64,000 bases of DNA, from positions 186,001-250,000 of the forward strand of contig NZ_JAHKQE010000023.1 in assembly GCF_018860855.1 (NCBI RefSeq). Direction: 5' to 3'. Below the pieces are notes generated by a model that had not been told where the DNA came from, did not search any database, and saw only the letters and a list, made by a program, of their open reading frames with translations. This stretch comes from Amphritea atlantica (GTDB taxonomy: Bacteria; Pseudomonadota; Gammaproteobacteria; Pseudomonadales; Balneatricaceae). The position numbers and the translations under genes were made by a program. This document shows positions 49,132-59,272 of the stretch, in pieces. Each line of letters begins with the position of its first letter. Positions within the stretch are counted from its first letter, which is position 1.

Positions 49132-50061
49132 TTACTGCTCCTTCTCATGAACCAAGCTGACAAAAATATCCTCGAGGGAACTCTCACTGGAGTTAAGATC
49201 ACGGATCTCAAACCCCTGCTTCGTCAACTTACGCAGTAGACGCGCGATACTATTCCCCTCCTGACGACTGTCATAGCAATAAGACAGGTTAGTGCCGTCT
49301 TGATCCAGTTGCAGATTAAACTCCGCAAGCTCAGCGGGAATATCACTAATCGGTTGCTGCAAACGAATGCTTAACTGTTTACTACCCAGCTTATCCATCA
49401 ATGCCTGCTTCTCTTCAACCAGCAGAATCTTACCTTGACGGATCACCCCGATACGGTCGGCCATCTCTTCCGCTTCTTCGATGTAATGCGTGGTAAGAAT
49501 AATAGTGACTCCCTGCTCCCGCAGTTCACGCACCATCTGCCACATATCTTTACGTAACTCGACATCGACCCCAGCCGTTGGCTCATCGAGAAACAGAATG
49601 TCCGGCTCATGAGACAGCGCTTTGGCAATCATCACCCGACGTTTCATTCCTCCGGATAACTCACGCATCTGAGCATCTTTCTTATCCCAGAGGGATAACT
49701 GACGCAGCAGCTTTTCGATATATTGCGGATTAGCGGGTTTGCCGAACAGACCGCGACTAAAATTCACCGCCGACCAGACGTTTTCGAAAGCATCACTACA
49801 GAGCTCTTGCGGCACTAAGCCAATCTTGCTGCGGGCTGCCCGATAATCTTTAACAATATCAAAACCATCCGCCAGTACACTCCCTTCACTCGGGCTACTG
49901 ATACCACAGATAATACTGATCAGGGTTGTTTTCCCCGCCCCATTTGGCCCCAGTAGGGCAAAAATTTCCCCTTGCTGAATATCCAGATCGATACCCTGCA
50001 GTGCACTAAAGCCAGAGGCATAGGTTTTGGTAAGTCCGCTGATGCGGATGATCGGTGGCAT
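49132..50061 (-). CDS. yadG: ABC exporter ATP-binding protein (YadG-like)
   Basis: 309 residues from ATG at 50061, chosen because GAGGGA lies 6 nt upstream; the open frame extends 10 codons further. Walker [16 protein letters not shown]-loop GLVPQELC, signature [15 protein letters not shown], Walker [13 protein letters not shown], switch [11 protein letters not shown]. Close in layout to E. coli YadG (308 residues). Operon with the permease directly downstream. Confidence 0.92.
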   Translation of the reverse strand: MPPIIRISGLTKTYASGFSALQGIDLDIQQGEIFALLGPNGAGKTTLISIICGISSPSEGSVLADGFDIVKDYRAARSKIGLVPQELCSDAFENVWSAVNFSRGLFGKPANPQYIEKLLRQLSLWDKKDAQMRELSGGMKRRVMIAKALSHEPDILFLDEPTAGVDVELRKDMWQMVRELREQGVTIILTTHYIEEAEEMADRIGVIRQGKILLVEEKQALMDKLGSKQLSIRLQQPISDIPAELAEFNLQLDQDGTNLSYCYDSRQEGNSIARLLRKLTKQGFEIRDLNSSESSLEDIFVSLVHEKEQ

Positions 50062-50132
50062 AATTGTCCCTCTGAATCGAATAAGGGCCACATAGTAACC
50101 GTTGAGCCGCCCAGACTATAGTCATTCAAGCA

Positions 50133-51074
50133 TTAGGCAATCAAACTAAGTAGACTCAATATCAAGGTCACACTCAAAAACGACAACGCCGTTGTTATCA
50201 ACAACACGCCTGAACAGAACACCTGATGACCGTATTTACTGCCGAAAATAGGATACACACTCAGCATCGGCGAAGCCGAAAAGATAACGACCGCCTGTTT
50301 AAGCGTATTATCCATATCTGGCACAACAAAGATCACCAACAATAAAGCGATAATGGGCTGCAACAATAGCTTGCCAAATGCGATCAAGCTAACCTCTTTT
50401 AGGCTAGCGGTCACCTTTGTACCGGCCAGCGAAGCGCCAATAATAATCAGCGCCATTGGTGCCGCAGACCCATTCAATATCTGCATCGCCCGATCAAGAA
50501 ACTGCGGCAATTGAAGACCAATCAAAGAGACTAAAATACCACTGATAACGGCAATAATGATCGGATTTTTCATCAGCCGCAGTGCCACCGTCGCCGTCAG
50601 CTTTTTCAAGTCAGCCCCCTGGTCTTCACGGGCTTCCATAAAGGCTAATGCCAAAGGGAACAACACGATATTTTCAACTAACAAGCACATGACTAACGCC
50701 TGAGTGGGCGGCTGGTCAAAATACTGTAACGCCACAGGAAAGCCGATAAACACACTATTCGGCATCGCACTGCCCATGCCCTTTAGTCCCGCAAAACTAA
50801 GACTGTCTCGACGGCCCATTCGACTAATAAAAAACACCGTGAAAAACGACAATACCCCGGCGACGGCATACACCAGCAAATATTGGCTATCAACAATCGT
50901 CCCTAGATCCATCTGCGTTAATTTATGGAAGATCAACACAGGCAATGCTAAATAAAGCACAAAGCTGCTCATACCCGGCAATGATTCTCGGGGAATAATG
51001 CCCACTCGGGACACAATGTAGCCAACCAAAATTAACAAAAAAATGGGGGCGGTAATACCGATCATCGTCAACAT
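50133..51074 (-). CDS. AEC family transporter
   Basis: 313 residues with ten hydrophobic helices in two halves, typical of the auxin efflux carrier superfamily (PF03547). Segments: IFLLILVGYIVSRVGIIP, SFVLYLALPVLIFHKL and the second-half APMALIIIGASLAG. Bacterial members move malate, malonate or similar acids, but the substrate here is unknown. Same strand as the exporter genes, 71 bp apart, possibly cotranscribed. Confidence 0.88.
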   Translation of the reverse strand: MLTMIGITAPIFLLILVGYIVSRVGIIPRESLPGMSSFVLYLALPVLIFHKLTQMDLGTIVDSQYLLVYAVAGVLSFFTVFFISRMGRRDSLSFAGLKGMGSAMPNSVFIGFPVALQYFDQPPTQALVMCLLVENIVLFPLALAFMEAREDQGADLKKLTATVALRLMKNPIIIAVISGILVSLIGLQLPQFLDRAMQILNGSAAPMALIIIGASLAGTKVTASLKEVSLIAFGKLLLQPIIALLLVIFVVPDMDNTLKQAVVIFSASPMLSVYPIFGSKYGHQVFCSGVLLITTALSFLSVTLILSLLSLIA

Positions 51075-51479
51075 AATTGTTTAGCTACCAAAAGAACCTA
51101 TAAAAAGAAAAACCCCATAAAGATCATTAATCAATCATCATGAGGCCGATAAGATACTGCTATATACCGCTGCTGCGCAAGTGCAACTCAGACCACACAA
51201 AAATTGTCCGGTTTAAGACCATTAAGTGACATCTTAGCTAGAGGAAAAAACGATAGCCCTTGTTAGCAAAAAGCCGATATTAAACACAGACATTCATAGA
51301 ATTGATGATTAAGCGTCGTAGTTACAAATGACAGCCTATACTTACACCGATATCCCCAGCGAATGATCATTTGGGTGATCACTTATGCCTTCGTTTCTGA
51401 GTGCAACAGTGCTTGGCGAGTGATGCCTCGTCAGCGCTAAAACCTTTCAATGACAATCATAATAAAAGAGAGAAAAGCC
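51075..51479. other. Intergenic region upstream of the AhpD-like gene
   Basis: 405 bp with no gene. A pair of TGATCA hexamers at 51364-51369 and 51376-51381 is the only visible element; it may be chance. Confidence 0.4.
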
Positions 51480-51827
51480 ATGAAAAACTTCCCTGAACAC
51501 TATCAAGAACTGTCTACTTGGATGGAAAAGCTAGGAGTCGCCATACCGGAAACAATGCAAGGTTTTAGTCTCTTACATGAAGCCAGTACAAAACCCGGCG
51601 CCCTCGATAGCAAAACGAAGGAGCTCATAGCGTTAGGTATTGCGATAACGGTTCGATGTGATGGGTGTATCACCTTTCATGTCCATGATGCTCTGCAAGC
51701 TGGCGCTAACAAAGAAGAGATCGCGGAAACCGTATCGGTCGCCATTCTAATGGGAGGAGGCCCTTCCGTGGTCTATGGTATCGAAGCGATGCAAGCCATG
51801 AGCCAATATGAGGAAAAAGGCTTATAA
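51480..51827 (+). CDS. Carboxymuconolactone decarboxylase/AhpD-family protein
   Basis: 115 residues from ATG at 51480; the GAGAG upstream supports it over the earlier ATG at 51450. The redox-active motif is RCDGCITFHVHDAL, a CxxC with following His, as in AhpD-like peroxidases. GANKEEIAETVSVAILMGGG is the conserved helix region. Probably a small thiol reductase or peroxidase, not a true decarboxylase. Single gene. Confidence 0.88.
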   Translation: MKNFPEHYQELSTWMEKLGVAIPETMQGFSLLHEASTKPGALDSKTKELIALGIAITVRCDGCITFHVHDALQAGANKEEIAETVSVAILMGGGPSVVYGIEAMQAMSQYEEKGL

Positions 51828-51955
51828 TCCCAACTCTTTATCCAACACCTTATGCTAACGCTGATTAAAGACGTTAGGTGTCTTATTTAAGATGTCGTAA
51901 TGAGACACGCCAACGCATCTAGGCATAATCATTTTCCTCACAACAAGAGTTAACA

Positions 51956-52723
51956 ATGTTCAAGCAACTGCGTCACTGGTTAGAAAACAAACGTATTAAA
52001 AAAATGGGTTTGACCACGGAACAGTGGGAGTCGGCCATTGCTGACTGGCCAGTGATGCAACGCTATCAAGGCGCTGAGCGAGCTGCACTACAAGATATGG
52101 CCTTCCGGCTGATGGTACGTAAACGTTTTGTCTCCGGTGATCATTTCCAATTTACCCAAGAGATGTGCCTTAAAGTCGCAACCATGGCCAGTGTTCCGAT
52201 TTTACATCTTGGCTTAGCGTGGTATGACCACTGGTATACTATTATTCTTTACGAAGGCGATTTTATTCCTAACCGCCCTTATCGTAGTGACGATGGGGTT
52301 GTCCATGCTCAAGGCCCGGGCTTGAGTGGTGAAGCCTGGCTTCGAGGACCGGTGATATTATCCTGGGCATCCGTTTGTGAAACAGGTGCTCATGCTCGTC
52401 ATACTAAGGCAAGTAATGTGGTGATTCATGAATTAGCTCATAAACTCGACATGTTACGTGACGGCGCTAACGGCGCACCACCGATGCATCCAGATATGCG
52501 CCCGGGTGAATGGCACGATATATTTACCGCAGCCTGGGATCGATTACAGCACGACCTACAACGCCACCGCCCTTTACCGCTAGATGATTATGCCTTAACC
52601 AACCCTGCCGAGTTTTTTGCAGTCTGTAGTGAGACCTTTTTTGAAGATGCTCAACAGATGAAACAAAAGATGCCAGAGGTATATCGTTTGCTATGTCAGT
52701 TTTACCGTCAACAACCCGCCTAA
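51956..52723 (+). CDS. mtfA: MtfA zinc peptidase (DgsA anti-repressor)
   Basis: 255 residues. MtfA in E. coli binds the glucose repressor Mlc (DgsA) and has zinc aminopeptidase activity. Active-site HExxH: VVIHELAHKLDMLRDGANG; the third ligand region is NPAEFFAVCSETFFE. Segments WYTIILYEGDFIPNR and GLSGEAWLRGPVILSW are typical. No Mlc or pts genes are in the window. The ATG has GAG upstream. Confidence 0.93.
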   Translation: MFKQLRHWLENKRIKKMGLTTEQWESAIADWPVMQRYQGAERAALQDMAFRLMVRKRFVSGDHFQFTQEMCLKVATMASVPILHLGLAWYDHWYTIILYEGDFIPNRPYRSDDGVVHAQGPGLSGEAWLRGPVILSWASVCETGAHARHTKASNVVIHELAHKLDMLRDGANGAPPMHPDMRPGEWHDIFTAAWDRLQHDLQRHRPLPLDDYALTNPAEFFAVCSETFFEDAQQMKQKMPEVYRLLCQFYRQQPA

Positions 52724-52805
52724 GAATAATGCCTCATCCTCAGTCACTTACTACCGCGTGATAACGCATCTCGCTCTATTATGGTAAGCCCAGTCAAACC
52801 GGTGA

Positions 52806-52934
52806 CTTGCCCAAATCGATTCCAAGGATGTTGATAGACAAAAGCAAGTTCTCGTGGATCTCACTCCCGCAGCAGAGCGAGTTAAACGCGAAGGTAAGCT
52901 ATCCATTAAGCTCACCGACGAGCGTTTAATATAG
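52806..52934 (+). pseudogene. Possible gene remnant resembling a MarR-family wing
   Basis: A 42-codon frame with no start reads IDSKDVDRQKQVLVDLTPAA followed by ERVKREGKL. This recalls the MarR-family wing pattern D-x-D-R-x-x-x-V-x-L-T-x-x-G. Nothing upstream in any frame completes the domain. Low confidence; it may be chance. Confidence 0.25.
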
Positions 52935-52944
52935 AGTCCACCCT

Positions 52945-53202
52945 TTACTTATAGTTAACATCATCCCATTGCCATAATATCTGCTTGGACAACTGTTGTT
53001 TATCCTTACTCATTTTCATATGAGATTTTTTATTCATACTATTGTCAGCCATATGGTGTTTAGTCATACCGCTACCTGTCGCAATATGAGTGACATCATC
53101 TTGACCACTACCACTGCGGGAATAATCGCGGACACTCGCCTGAGATTGTGCAGCAAAAGCGAGGGTTGCCATAACGGCACTGGCGATCACTAATTTGTTC
53201 AT
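52945..53202 (-). CDS. Small secreted Met/Lys/His-rich protein
   Basis: 85 residues from ATG at 53202, chosen because GAGGA lies 8 nt upstream. Signal peptide MNKLVIASAVMATLAFAAQS with cleavage after QAS. The mature part is polar with HHMADNSMNKKSHMKMSKDK, and ends SKQILWQWDDVNYK. No family recognised. The composition suggests metal binding or a periplasmic stress protein, but this is not established. Confidence 0.65.
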   Translation of the reverse strand: MNKLVIASAVMATLAFAAQSQASVRDYSRSGSGQDDVTHIATGSGMTKHHMADNSMNKKSHMKMSKDKQQLSKQILWQWDDVNYK

Positions 53203-53317
53203 ACTTGCTTCCTCATTGATACCCAATATAAATTCATATTAAGTGTGACAACTGAAACAATTCTGAAAATAAATACGATGCCCCGACGTTGGTAACCCTC
53301 CTGCACAAACCGATGCG

Positions 53318-54538
53318 TTACTCTGAAGTGTCTGAATATCCATAACGATGCAGCCAATAACAAACTAGAAGCCCTAGGCTCATAAGCACAAAGAAGCCTC
53401 CGACTAATGAGTAGATCGTTTGATCATACAATTTACCAATGATCATCCCCGGTACAATACTGATCATGGTTGATAGAGCACTGACCAATCCAGCACCGAG
53501 ACCCGCTAAGTGCCCCAGCGGCTCCATCGCTAGACTGTTTAAATTACCAAATAATAGCCCAGTAGAAAAAAACACCAGCAGCAGATAAATCAATAAGGAA
53601 ACGAGTGGAGGATGACCACTATAGGCCAACGCAATCAAGCCATAGATTAATGAGCTTAGTGAGATATTTAATATGGCAAAAATAGTTAATCGCCACATAC
53701 CGAAACGGCCGACAAGACGAGTATTTGTGAAGGAAGCAAAGCCAATAGCCCCCGCCAATATGGCAAAATAAAGCGGAAACCGATCACCCAATCCGTATTG
53801 AATTTGCAGAATAGGCTGCGACAAACTCAGATAACCGAGAAAACCACCGAAGACTAGCCCAGTCAGTAGTGTAAAACCCATCGCAACACGGTTGCTTATA
53901 ACCTCTTTACACCCCAACCATAATTGTCGTGGTGCAAATGAGCGATGATTCTCGACTGCCAATGTTTCAGGTGAACGTACAAAAAACCAAATACTCAGTA
54001 CAATCGCAATCGTCAGCAAACCGGTGAATATCATCCGCCAATCAGAAAATGTTAATACTAACTGCCCCAACGCCGGCGCCATCATCGGCACGAAAATAAA
54101 CACCGTCATAATGAAAGACATGACCCGAGCCATCGCACGACCGGAATAGAGATCTCTCACCAACGCAACGGAAACCACTCTAGGCCCAGCCAGCCCAAAT
54201 CCTTGCAATACCCGTCCCAGCAGCATCTGCGGATAGGTATCCGCAGTGATGGACAGTAATGCGCCTAGCGCAAAAATAAATAACCCCAACAAAATTGAAG
54301 ACTTTCGGCCAATTGAGTCAGACAACGGGCCGTAAATAAACTGGCCGACCCCCATTCCCGCAAGAAAAGAGATAAGCACAAACTGATTATCATTTGAATC
54401 AGCGACCTTCAGATCACGACCAATATCCGCGAGTGCGGGGATCATTGAATCTATCGATAGGGCGGCTAATGAAATCAGTAGCGCTATCAGGGTCACAAAC
54501 TCTGCAAAGGGAATCTGTTTAGCGTTCGAATGTTGCAA
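53318..54538 (-). CDS. Bcr/CflA-family multidrug efflux MFS transporter
   Basis: 406 residues with twelve hydrophobic helices. Start region (LAALSIDSMIPALADIGRDL) and motif A (YGPLSDSIGRKSSILLG) match the Bcr/CflA drug-proton antiporters; LGRVLQGFGLAGPRVVSVAL fits helix 4. Expected to export drugs or small metabolites. Single gene with no adjacent regulator. Confidence 0.9.
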   Translation of the reverse strand: MQHSNAKQIPFAEFVTLIALLISLAALSIDSMIPALADIGRDLKVADSNDNQFVLISFLAGMGVGQFIYGPLSDSIGRKSSILLGLFIFALGALLSITADTYPQMLLGRVLQGFGLAGPRVVSVALVRDLYSGRAMARVMSFIMTVFIFVPMMAPALGQLVLTFSDWRMIFTGLLTIAIVLSIWFFVRSPETLAVENHRSFAPRQLWLGCKEVISNRVAMGFTLLTGLVFGGFLGYLSLSQPILQIQYGLGDRFPLYFAILAGAIGFASFTNTRLVGRFGMWRLTIFAILNISLSSLIYGLIALAYSGHPPLVSLLIYLLLVFFSTGLLFGNLNSLAMEPLGHLAGLGAGLVSALSTMISIVPGMIIGKLYDQTIYSLVGGFFVLMSLGLLVCYWLHRYGYSDTSE

Positions 54539-54918
54539 TGCTTATATCCTTTCTATGCCCGTTAGTCCCTTAGCCAGAAGCGATTGGTTTACTTTTTTAT
54601 CTGAATAGTCGATCCGATAAAAAGCTAAAACAATGAGTCATGACGGGTCGTCAATTATCGCCATGCAGGGCCGGTAATGATGCTATTTATAGTGAAATTG
54701 AACCGATTAAAACGTCGAAAAACGATTGTCTGGACGCCAAAGTGACTTCTTTGTAATCCCCGTCATAGCAGATATTGGCTTAATACAGTATCAACAAGTG
54801 CCTAGACTTTAGCTGAGCGTTTTTATAGATAGATACCGCTAAAACGATCGATGAATCGAAACAAGAAAACGGTATCGCAATCTAACTATCAAACGACCAA
54901 ACGCTAAAGTATCGACCT
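54539..54918. other. Intergenic region
   Basis: 380 bp between the omega-amidase and the MFS gene. I see no open frame, repeat or clear hairpin; it must contain the MFS promoter. Confidence 0.4.
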
Positions 54919-55704
54919 CTACTCGGCCTCGGTGATGAGGAATGAATCCGCATCCATCCAAGCCGGAAACTTCTGATTAAAATCCGTCAGCGCAGAGGCA
55001 GAGAGTTTTTCGGTGGCACAAAAAGGGATTCCCGGCTCTCGATCGATCAACAGATCACCCTTGAAATCAACTAACATACTATCGCCACTGTAGTCATGAC
55101 CATTCGCATCTCGGCCTACTCGATTTACACCGGCCACATAGCAGAGGTTTTCGATCGCTCTGGCCTGCAGCAGTTTTCGCCAAGGCTGACGACGCGGTGC
55201 AGGCCAATTAGCGACATACAATGCTAAGTCGTAATCATTATTATTACGGGAAAACACAGGGAACCGCAGGTCATAACAAACCTGCAAGAGAATCCTCCAA
55301 CCCGCATACTCAACAACCACCCGCTGATCACCCGGCTGGTAACGTTCATGTTCGCCCGCCATCCGAAAGAGGTGTCGCTTGTCATAATAGGTCTGCGTGC
55401 CATCGGGAAAGGTAAAAATCATCCGATTGACATAACTATCACCCACTGCGACAGCTAGACTTCCAGTCATCGCAATACCTCGCTGTATCGCCTGCTGCTG
55501 CAACCACTGGCACGTCTCCCCCCCCATTGGCTCAGCCGCTAACCGGCTATCCATCGTAAAGCCCGTGGTGAACATCTCCGGCAGTAACACCAGCTGCGTA
55601 TCAGTCGCATGCTGGTCCATCAGTCGTTCATACATCAATCGATTCTCTTCCGGATTCTGCCACAGCATATCCGGTTGAATCAGTGTTATTTTTAGATCTT
55701 GCAT
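54919..55704 (-). CDS. yafV: Omega-amidase YafV (carbon-nitrogen hydrolase)
   Basis: 261 residues of the nitrilase superfamily. Catalytic triad Glu43 (LLPEMFTTGF), Lys109 (YYDKRHLF) and Cys143 (LLQVCYDLRFPVF). Hydrolyses alpha-ketoglutaramate or the keto-amide formed by glutamine transamination. It overlaps the aminotransferase gene by 13 bp, so the two are coupled and should act in sequence. Confidence 0.93.
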   Translation of the reverse strand: MQDLKITLIQPDMLWQNPEENRLMYERLMDQHATDTQLVLLPEMFTTGFTMDSRLAAEPMGGETCQWLQQQAIQRGIAMTGSLAVAVGDSYVNRMIFTFPDGTQTYYDKRHLFRMAGEHERYQPGDQRVVVEYAGWRILLQVCYDLRFPVFSRNNNDYDLALYVANWPAPRRQPWRKLLQARAIENLCYVAGVNRVGRDANGHDYSGDSMLVDFKGDLLIDREPGIPFCATEKLSASALTDFNQKFPAWMDADSFLITEAE

Positions 55705-56840
55705 AGTATTTCTGCCGCCTGTTTTAAGGTGCTGTCATCTTTAGCAAAACAGAATCGTACCAAGCGCTGTTCTGGCGCCACATCATAAAAGACCGATACC
55801 GGAATAGCGGCAACACCTACTTCGGTTGTTAGCCAGCGAGCAAAGGTCACATCATCCATGTCCGGCGCAATGGCCGAGTAATCGACCAATTGAAAATAGG
55901 TGCCATCAGAAGGCTCAAAGCTAAACCGGCTATCCTTTAAAAGCTGACAGAATAGGTCGCGCTTCTGCTGATAAAACGTCGGTAGCTCTAGGTAATGTTC
56001 GGGATAGTCCGTCATAAAATCAGCTAACGCCAACTGAATAGGATGCACGGTGCAAAAGGTCAAATACTGATGCAATTTACGCAGCTCTACCGACAACGGC
56101 GCCGGAGCGACACAGTAGCCCACCTTCCAACCCGTCGTGTGATAGGTTTTGCCAAATGAAGACACCACAAAAGCCCGCTCTGCCAATGCAGGTCGGCGCA
56201 ATAAACTCTGATGTGAACCGTTGAAACAGATATGCTCATACACCTCATCGCTCAGCAGCAGAATGTCAGTATCGGCCACCAGCGCTTCTAACTGATCCAG
56301 ATCGGCCGCCGACAAAACAGTCCCCGTCGGGTTATGCGGGCTATTAATAATGATCATCCGAGTGTTGCTATTAATAGCCGCGCGTACTACCTGCCAATCA
56401 ATCGAAAACGTCGGCGCTTGCAAAGCCAAGTGGACTGCGCGACCACCATTCAACTCAATCGCCGGTTCATAGCAGTCATAGGCGGGGTCAAATATGATGA
56501 CCTCATCACCAGGACGCACTACCGCACCTATCGCCGCAAACAGCGCTTCAGTGGCACCCGAGGTAACGGTAACTTCGGTATCAGGATTAACCTGACAGCC
56601 GTACAACTGTTCGACTTTTAGTGCAATCGCATGACGTAAGCTTGGTACCCCTGCCATCGGAGCATATTGATTCTGTCCGTGCTCGAGATAATAGGTGACT
56701 CGATCGAGCAGCGCTAAGGGCCCATCAAAATCAGGAAATCCCTGAGACAGGTTAATTGCATTATGCTCTGCCGCCAATTGCGACATCTCAGTAAAAATAG
56801 TTGTACCAACTTTAGGTAGTTTAGTCGGAGGGTATTGCAT
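55692..56840 (-). CDS. ybdL: Pyridoxal-phosphate aminotransferase YbdL-like (methionine/glutamine transaminase)
   Basis: 382 residues, fold-type I class. Substrate region LSQGFPDFDGP, N in NSPHNPTGTV, Lys in SSFGKTYHTTGWKVGY (Schiff base). Close to E. coli YbdL, which transaminates methionine and aromatic amino acids, and to glutamine transaminase K. With YafV it makes transamination irreversible: glutamine plus keto acid gives amino acid and alpha-ketoglutaramate, which YafV hydrolyses. The keto acid may be 2-oxo-4-methylthiobutyrate of methionine salvage, which is inference. Confidence 0.92.
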   Translation of the reverse strand: MQYPPTKLPKVGTTIFTEMSQLAAEHNAINLSQGFPDFDGPLALLDRVTYYLEHGQNQYAPMAGVPSLRHAIALKVEQLYGCQVNPDTEVTVTSGATEALFAAIGAVVRPGDEVIIFDPAYDCYEPAIELNGGRAVHLALQAPTFSIDWQVVRAAINSNTRMIIINSPHNPTGTVLSAADLDQLEALVADTDILLLSDEVYEHICFNGSHQSLLRRPALAERAFVVSSFGKTYHTTGWKVGYCVAPAPLSVELRKLHQYLTFCTVHPIQLALADFMTDYPEHYLELPTFYQQKRDLFCQLLKDSRFSFEPSDGTYFQLVDYSAIAPDMDDVTFARWLTTEVGVAAIPVSVFYDVAPEQRLVRFCFAKDDSTLKQAAEILCKI

Positions 56841-56938
56841 GAATATGATTGTCCTTTCCCGGATTACTGCAAATCATCAGCGATGGGCCAACTTTATGTC
56901 TGCGCTGCCCGAGGGTCAAGCACCAACCATGGCTATAT

Positions 56939-57877
56939 TTAGAATATAATGAGGTGTAACGCGCCACGTACAAAGGTTCCGATTAACGCCCCCAGTATTG
57001 CGGCCCGCGCGACCGAAGAGACCCGTTTACCTGCTGCCAACAAGATCGCGGTGCCCGCTAAATCAAACGGACTAAGCACAAAACCAGCAATCCGGTTAAG
57101 ATCCGTGGCACTCATAGCCCCCTGATTCAACAGATCAATGGTCACCCCCATCATGGCGGTACCGCCCGCAATAAACTTAGTCACGATGGGTAACACCGTC
57201 GACTCAGGTAGATTAACCAGTGCGAGTACCGGTGCCAGCAATGCCGTTAATAATTCGATAGTACCGGTGACTTTCAGTAGATTGACGAAACAGAGCGCTA
57301 AAATCAGTAACGGAATAGAGGCTAATACGATTTTAACCCCCTCTTGACCACCATCAGACAGTGTTTGAATCACATTTTTATGTTCATGTAACTCCGGTGC
57401 TAAATGAGATGCATGGCTATAGTCGTCATCCAACGCAGGATTGCGGGCAAACAGATAATAGGTCGCCGCCGCGGCAATCAAACCACCTAAGATAGAGGTC
57501 GCCATAATAACCGGCACATCCAACCCCACCACCGCCATCGGGAACACGACATTAGCTTGAGACATCGTTAGCACAGCGGCCAGGGTTGCCGCGATACTTC
57601 GCCGCGAGGTGCCATCCCGAGCCATAATTGCGAGGGTAGCAACCGGCGCATTAAAGCTAACAAATAGAATCTGCAACATCGCAAAAATACCCAGTCCCGG
57701 CATACCAAACAAACGTACAAACGGTGTGAGCTTATTCGAAACCCAGCCTAATACACCTTTGCTCTCTAGCAATTTCATCAGCGCTAGCATCACCACCATT
57801 ACCGGTAGCAACACATAAAGCACCATATCAATAGCCGTACGACCGGACTCAAGAATCAGAGTTATTATCTGCTCCAT
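56939..57877 (-). CDS. Nucleoside-recognition (Gate) domain membrane protein
   Basis: 312 residues with about eight hydrophobic helices. Two Gate-like repeats are visible: LFVSFNAPVATLAIMARDG and TKFIAGGTAMMGVTIDLLNQ. They match the nucleoside-recognition domain found in SpmA/SpmB and YjiG/YjiH. Function and substrate unknown. Single gene. Confidence 0.82.
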   Translation of the reverse strand: MEQIITLILESGRTAIDMVLYVLLPVMVVMLALMKLLESKGVLGWVSNKLTPFVRLFGMPGLGIFAMLQILFVSFNAPVATLAIMARDGTSRRSIAATLAAVLTMSQANVVFPMAVVGLDVPVIMATSILGGLIAAAATYYLFARNPALDDDYSHASHLAPELHEHKNVIQTLSDGGQEGVKIVLASIPLLILALCFVNLLKVTGTIELLTALLAPVLALVNLPESTVLPIVTKFIAGGTAMMGVTIDLLNQGAMSATDLNRIAGFVLSPFDLAGTAILLAAGKRVSSVARAAILGALIGTFVRGALHLIIF

Positions 57878-58227
57878 AGGCGGTTTTTACACTCCATCAG
57901 TTTTAACAAGCCGGCTCCATTCTAACCCATAACCGCTAACGATATTCTCATTGCGCGGATTCCAGTTCACTAAAGCACCCCATAAAAACACAGAATGTAC
58001 TGTTTAAACAACGATTTAAACAGTCGTTTATGCTAAAGTGCGGATAACTATGTTTGCTAAAGCTGCTTTCTCAAGCGATAAGACAAAGGATTGTCAAAAA
58101 ACGAATATTATTAACTAAGAATAATTTATGACGGTTCTGTTTTGAAAAAACGCCGAATGACCCAGTCGTTCACCCAAGGCATATCGATACAGTACCGACA
58201 AAAAAAAGACTCACCAATGGCCCTAAA
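57878..58227. other. Divergent intergenic region upstream of pbpG
   Basis: 350 bp without a gene. Its main feature is the dyad at 57999-58024. Confidence 0.45.
57999..58024. promoter_or_regulatory. Dyad upstream of pbpG
   Basis: Perfect 10-bp arms ACTGTTTAAA / TTTAAACAGT around 6 bp. The length and symmetry suit a dimeric repressor operator. Its partner is unknown. Confidence 0.45.
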
Positions 58228-59196
58228 ATGAAAAGCTATCTACTGAGCGGTTTACTTTTTATCTGCGTTGCCGGTTTACCCGCCCAAGCGCAAACAGCGA
58301 CAAACAACAAAGCCCTACTCTCGAATGCAACCGAGCGATTACTCAACTTAGATAAGGGTAAGATTGAACTAGCATCGGTCAGTGCTGCTGTCATCGATGG
58401 TAAAACCGGCGCGCCATTGTATCAAAAACATGCTGAAATGATGATGCCGATCGCCTCCATCACTAAGCTGATGACCGCGATGGTTACCCTAGACGCCAAA
58501 CTACCTTTAAATGAAAAGATTCAGTTTACCGAGCGCCATAAAAAGGCCAATAACAACTACTTTTCGCGCATCCGCATTGACTCCCAACTGCCTCGTAAAG
58601 ATGTTATCCGTATCGCACTGATGTCATCCGAGAATATGGCCTCCTCGGCACTTGGACACACGTATCCTGGCGGGATAAAAGCCTTTGTCCGCGCCATGAA
58701 TGTCAAAGCCCGCCAGCTAGGTATGATGCACAGCCACTTTGTCGATGCTACCGGCCTTTCCCAACATAATATATCAACGGCCTCTGATCTTGCCATTATG
58801 GTCCGTGCTGCGGCCTCTTACCCCGAGATTGCCGAATACAGTAGAACGCCGGGTTATACCGCACGTTTCAGCCATCCACGATATTCACTGCGTTATGGCA
58901 ACACCAATGCACTGGTGCACAGTAAAAGTTGGCAGATCGACGTGACAAAAACCGGCTATCTCGATGAAGCTGGCCGTTGCTTGGTGATGTTGACGGAAAT
59001 CAATGGCCGAGAAACCGTCATGGTGATGCTGAACTCCTACGGTAAACGCACACCTATTGGTGATGCTAGCCGTATCAAACGTTGGCTAACCACGGGCGAA
59101 AGCGGCAAAATCAGCAGCTCGGCTAGACACTACCAACGGCAGACGCTGCAGGAGTTATTGCAACACCCAGTACTTGAACAACTGGCTTTACAGTGA
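58228..59196 (+). CDS. pbpG: D-alanyl-D-alanine endopeptidase PbpG (PBP7-like)
   Basis: 322 residues, a periplasmic serine peptidase that cleaves peptidoglycan cross-links. Signal peptide 1-21 (MKSYLLSGLLFICVAGLPAQA). Active-site motifs: Ser77-x-x-Lys80 (ASITKLMTA), SxN (MSSENMASSAL) and KTG (TKTGYLDEAGRCLVM). Length fits E. coli PbpG (310). The downstream diguanylate cyclase follows at once, so coexpression is likely. Confidence 0.94.
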   Translation: MKSYLLSGLLFICVAGLPAQAQTATNNKALLSNATERLLNLDKGKIELASVSAAVIDGKTGAPLYQKHAEMMMPIASITKLMTAMVTLDAKLPLNEKIQFTERHKKANNNYFSRIRIDSQLPRKDVIRIALMSSENMASSALGHTYPGGIKAFVRAMNVKARQLGMMHSHFVDATGLSQHNISTASDLAIMVRAAASYPEIAEYSRTPGYTARFSHPRYSLRYGNTNALVHSKSWQIDVTKTGYLDEAGRCLVMLTEINGRETVMVMLNSYGKRTPIGDASRIKRWLTTGESGKISSSARHYQRQTLQELLQHPVLEQLALQ

Positions 59197-59272
59197 GATT
59201 AAGCCTGTGAATAGCCCTCTACATCGCACGACAAGCTTAGCACCGACGGACAAGCAAACTCAGGATCGATAC

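Noticed and set aside
51364-51381. Two TGATCA hexamers
   Set aside because: A six-base palindrome pair is likely by chance, and no regulator is adjacent.
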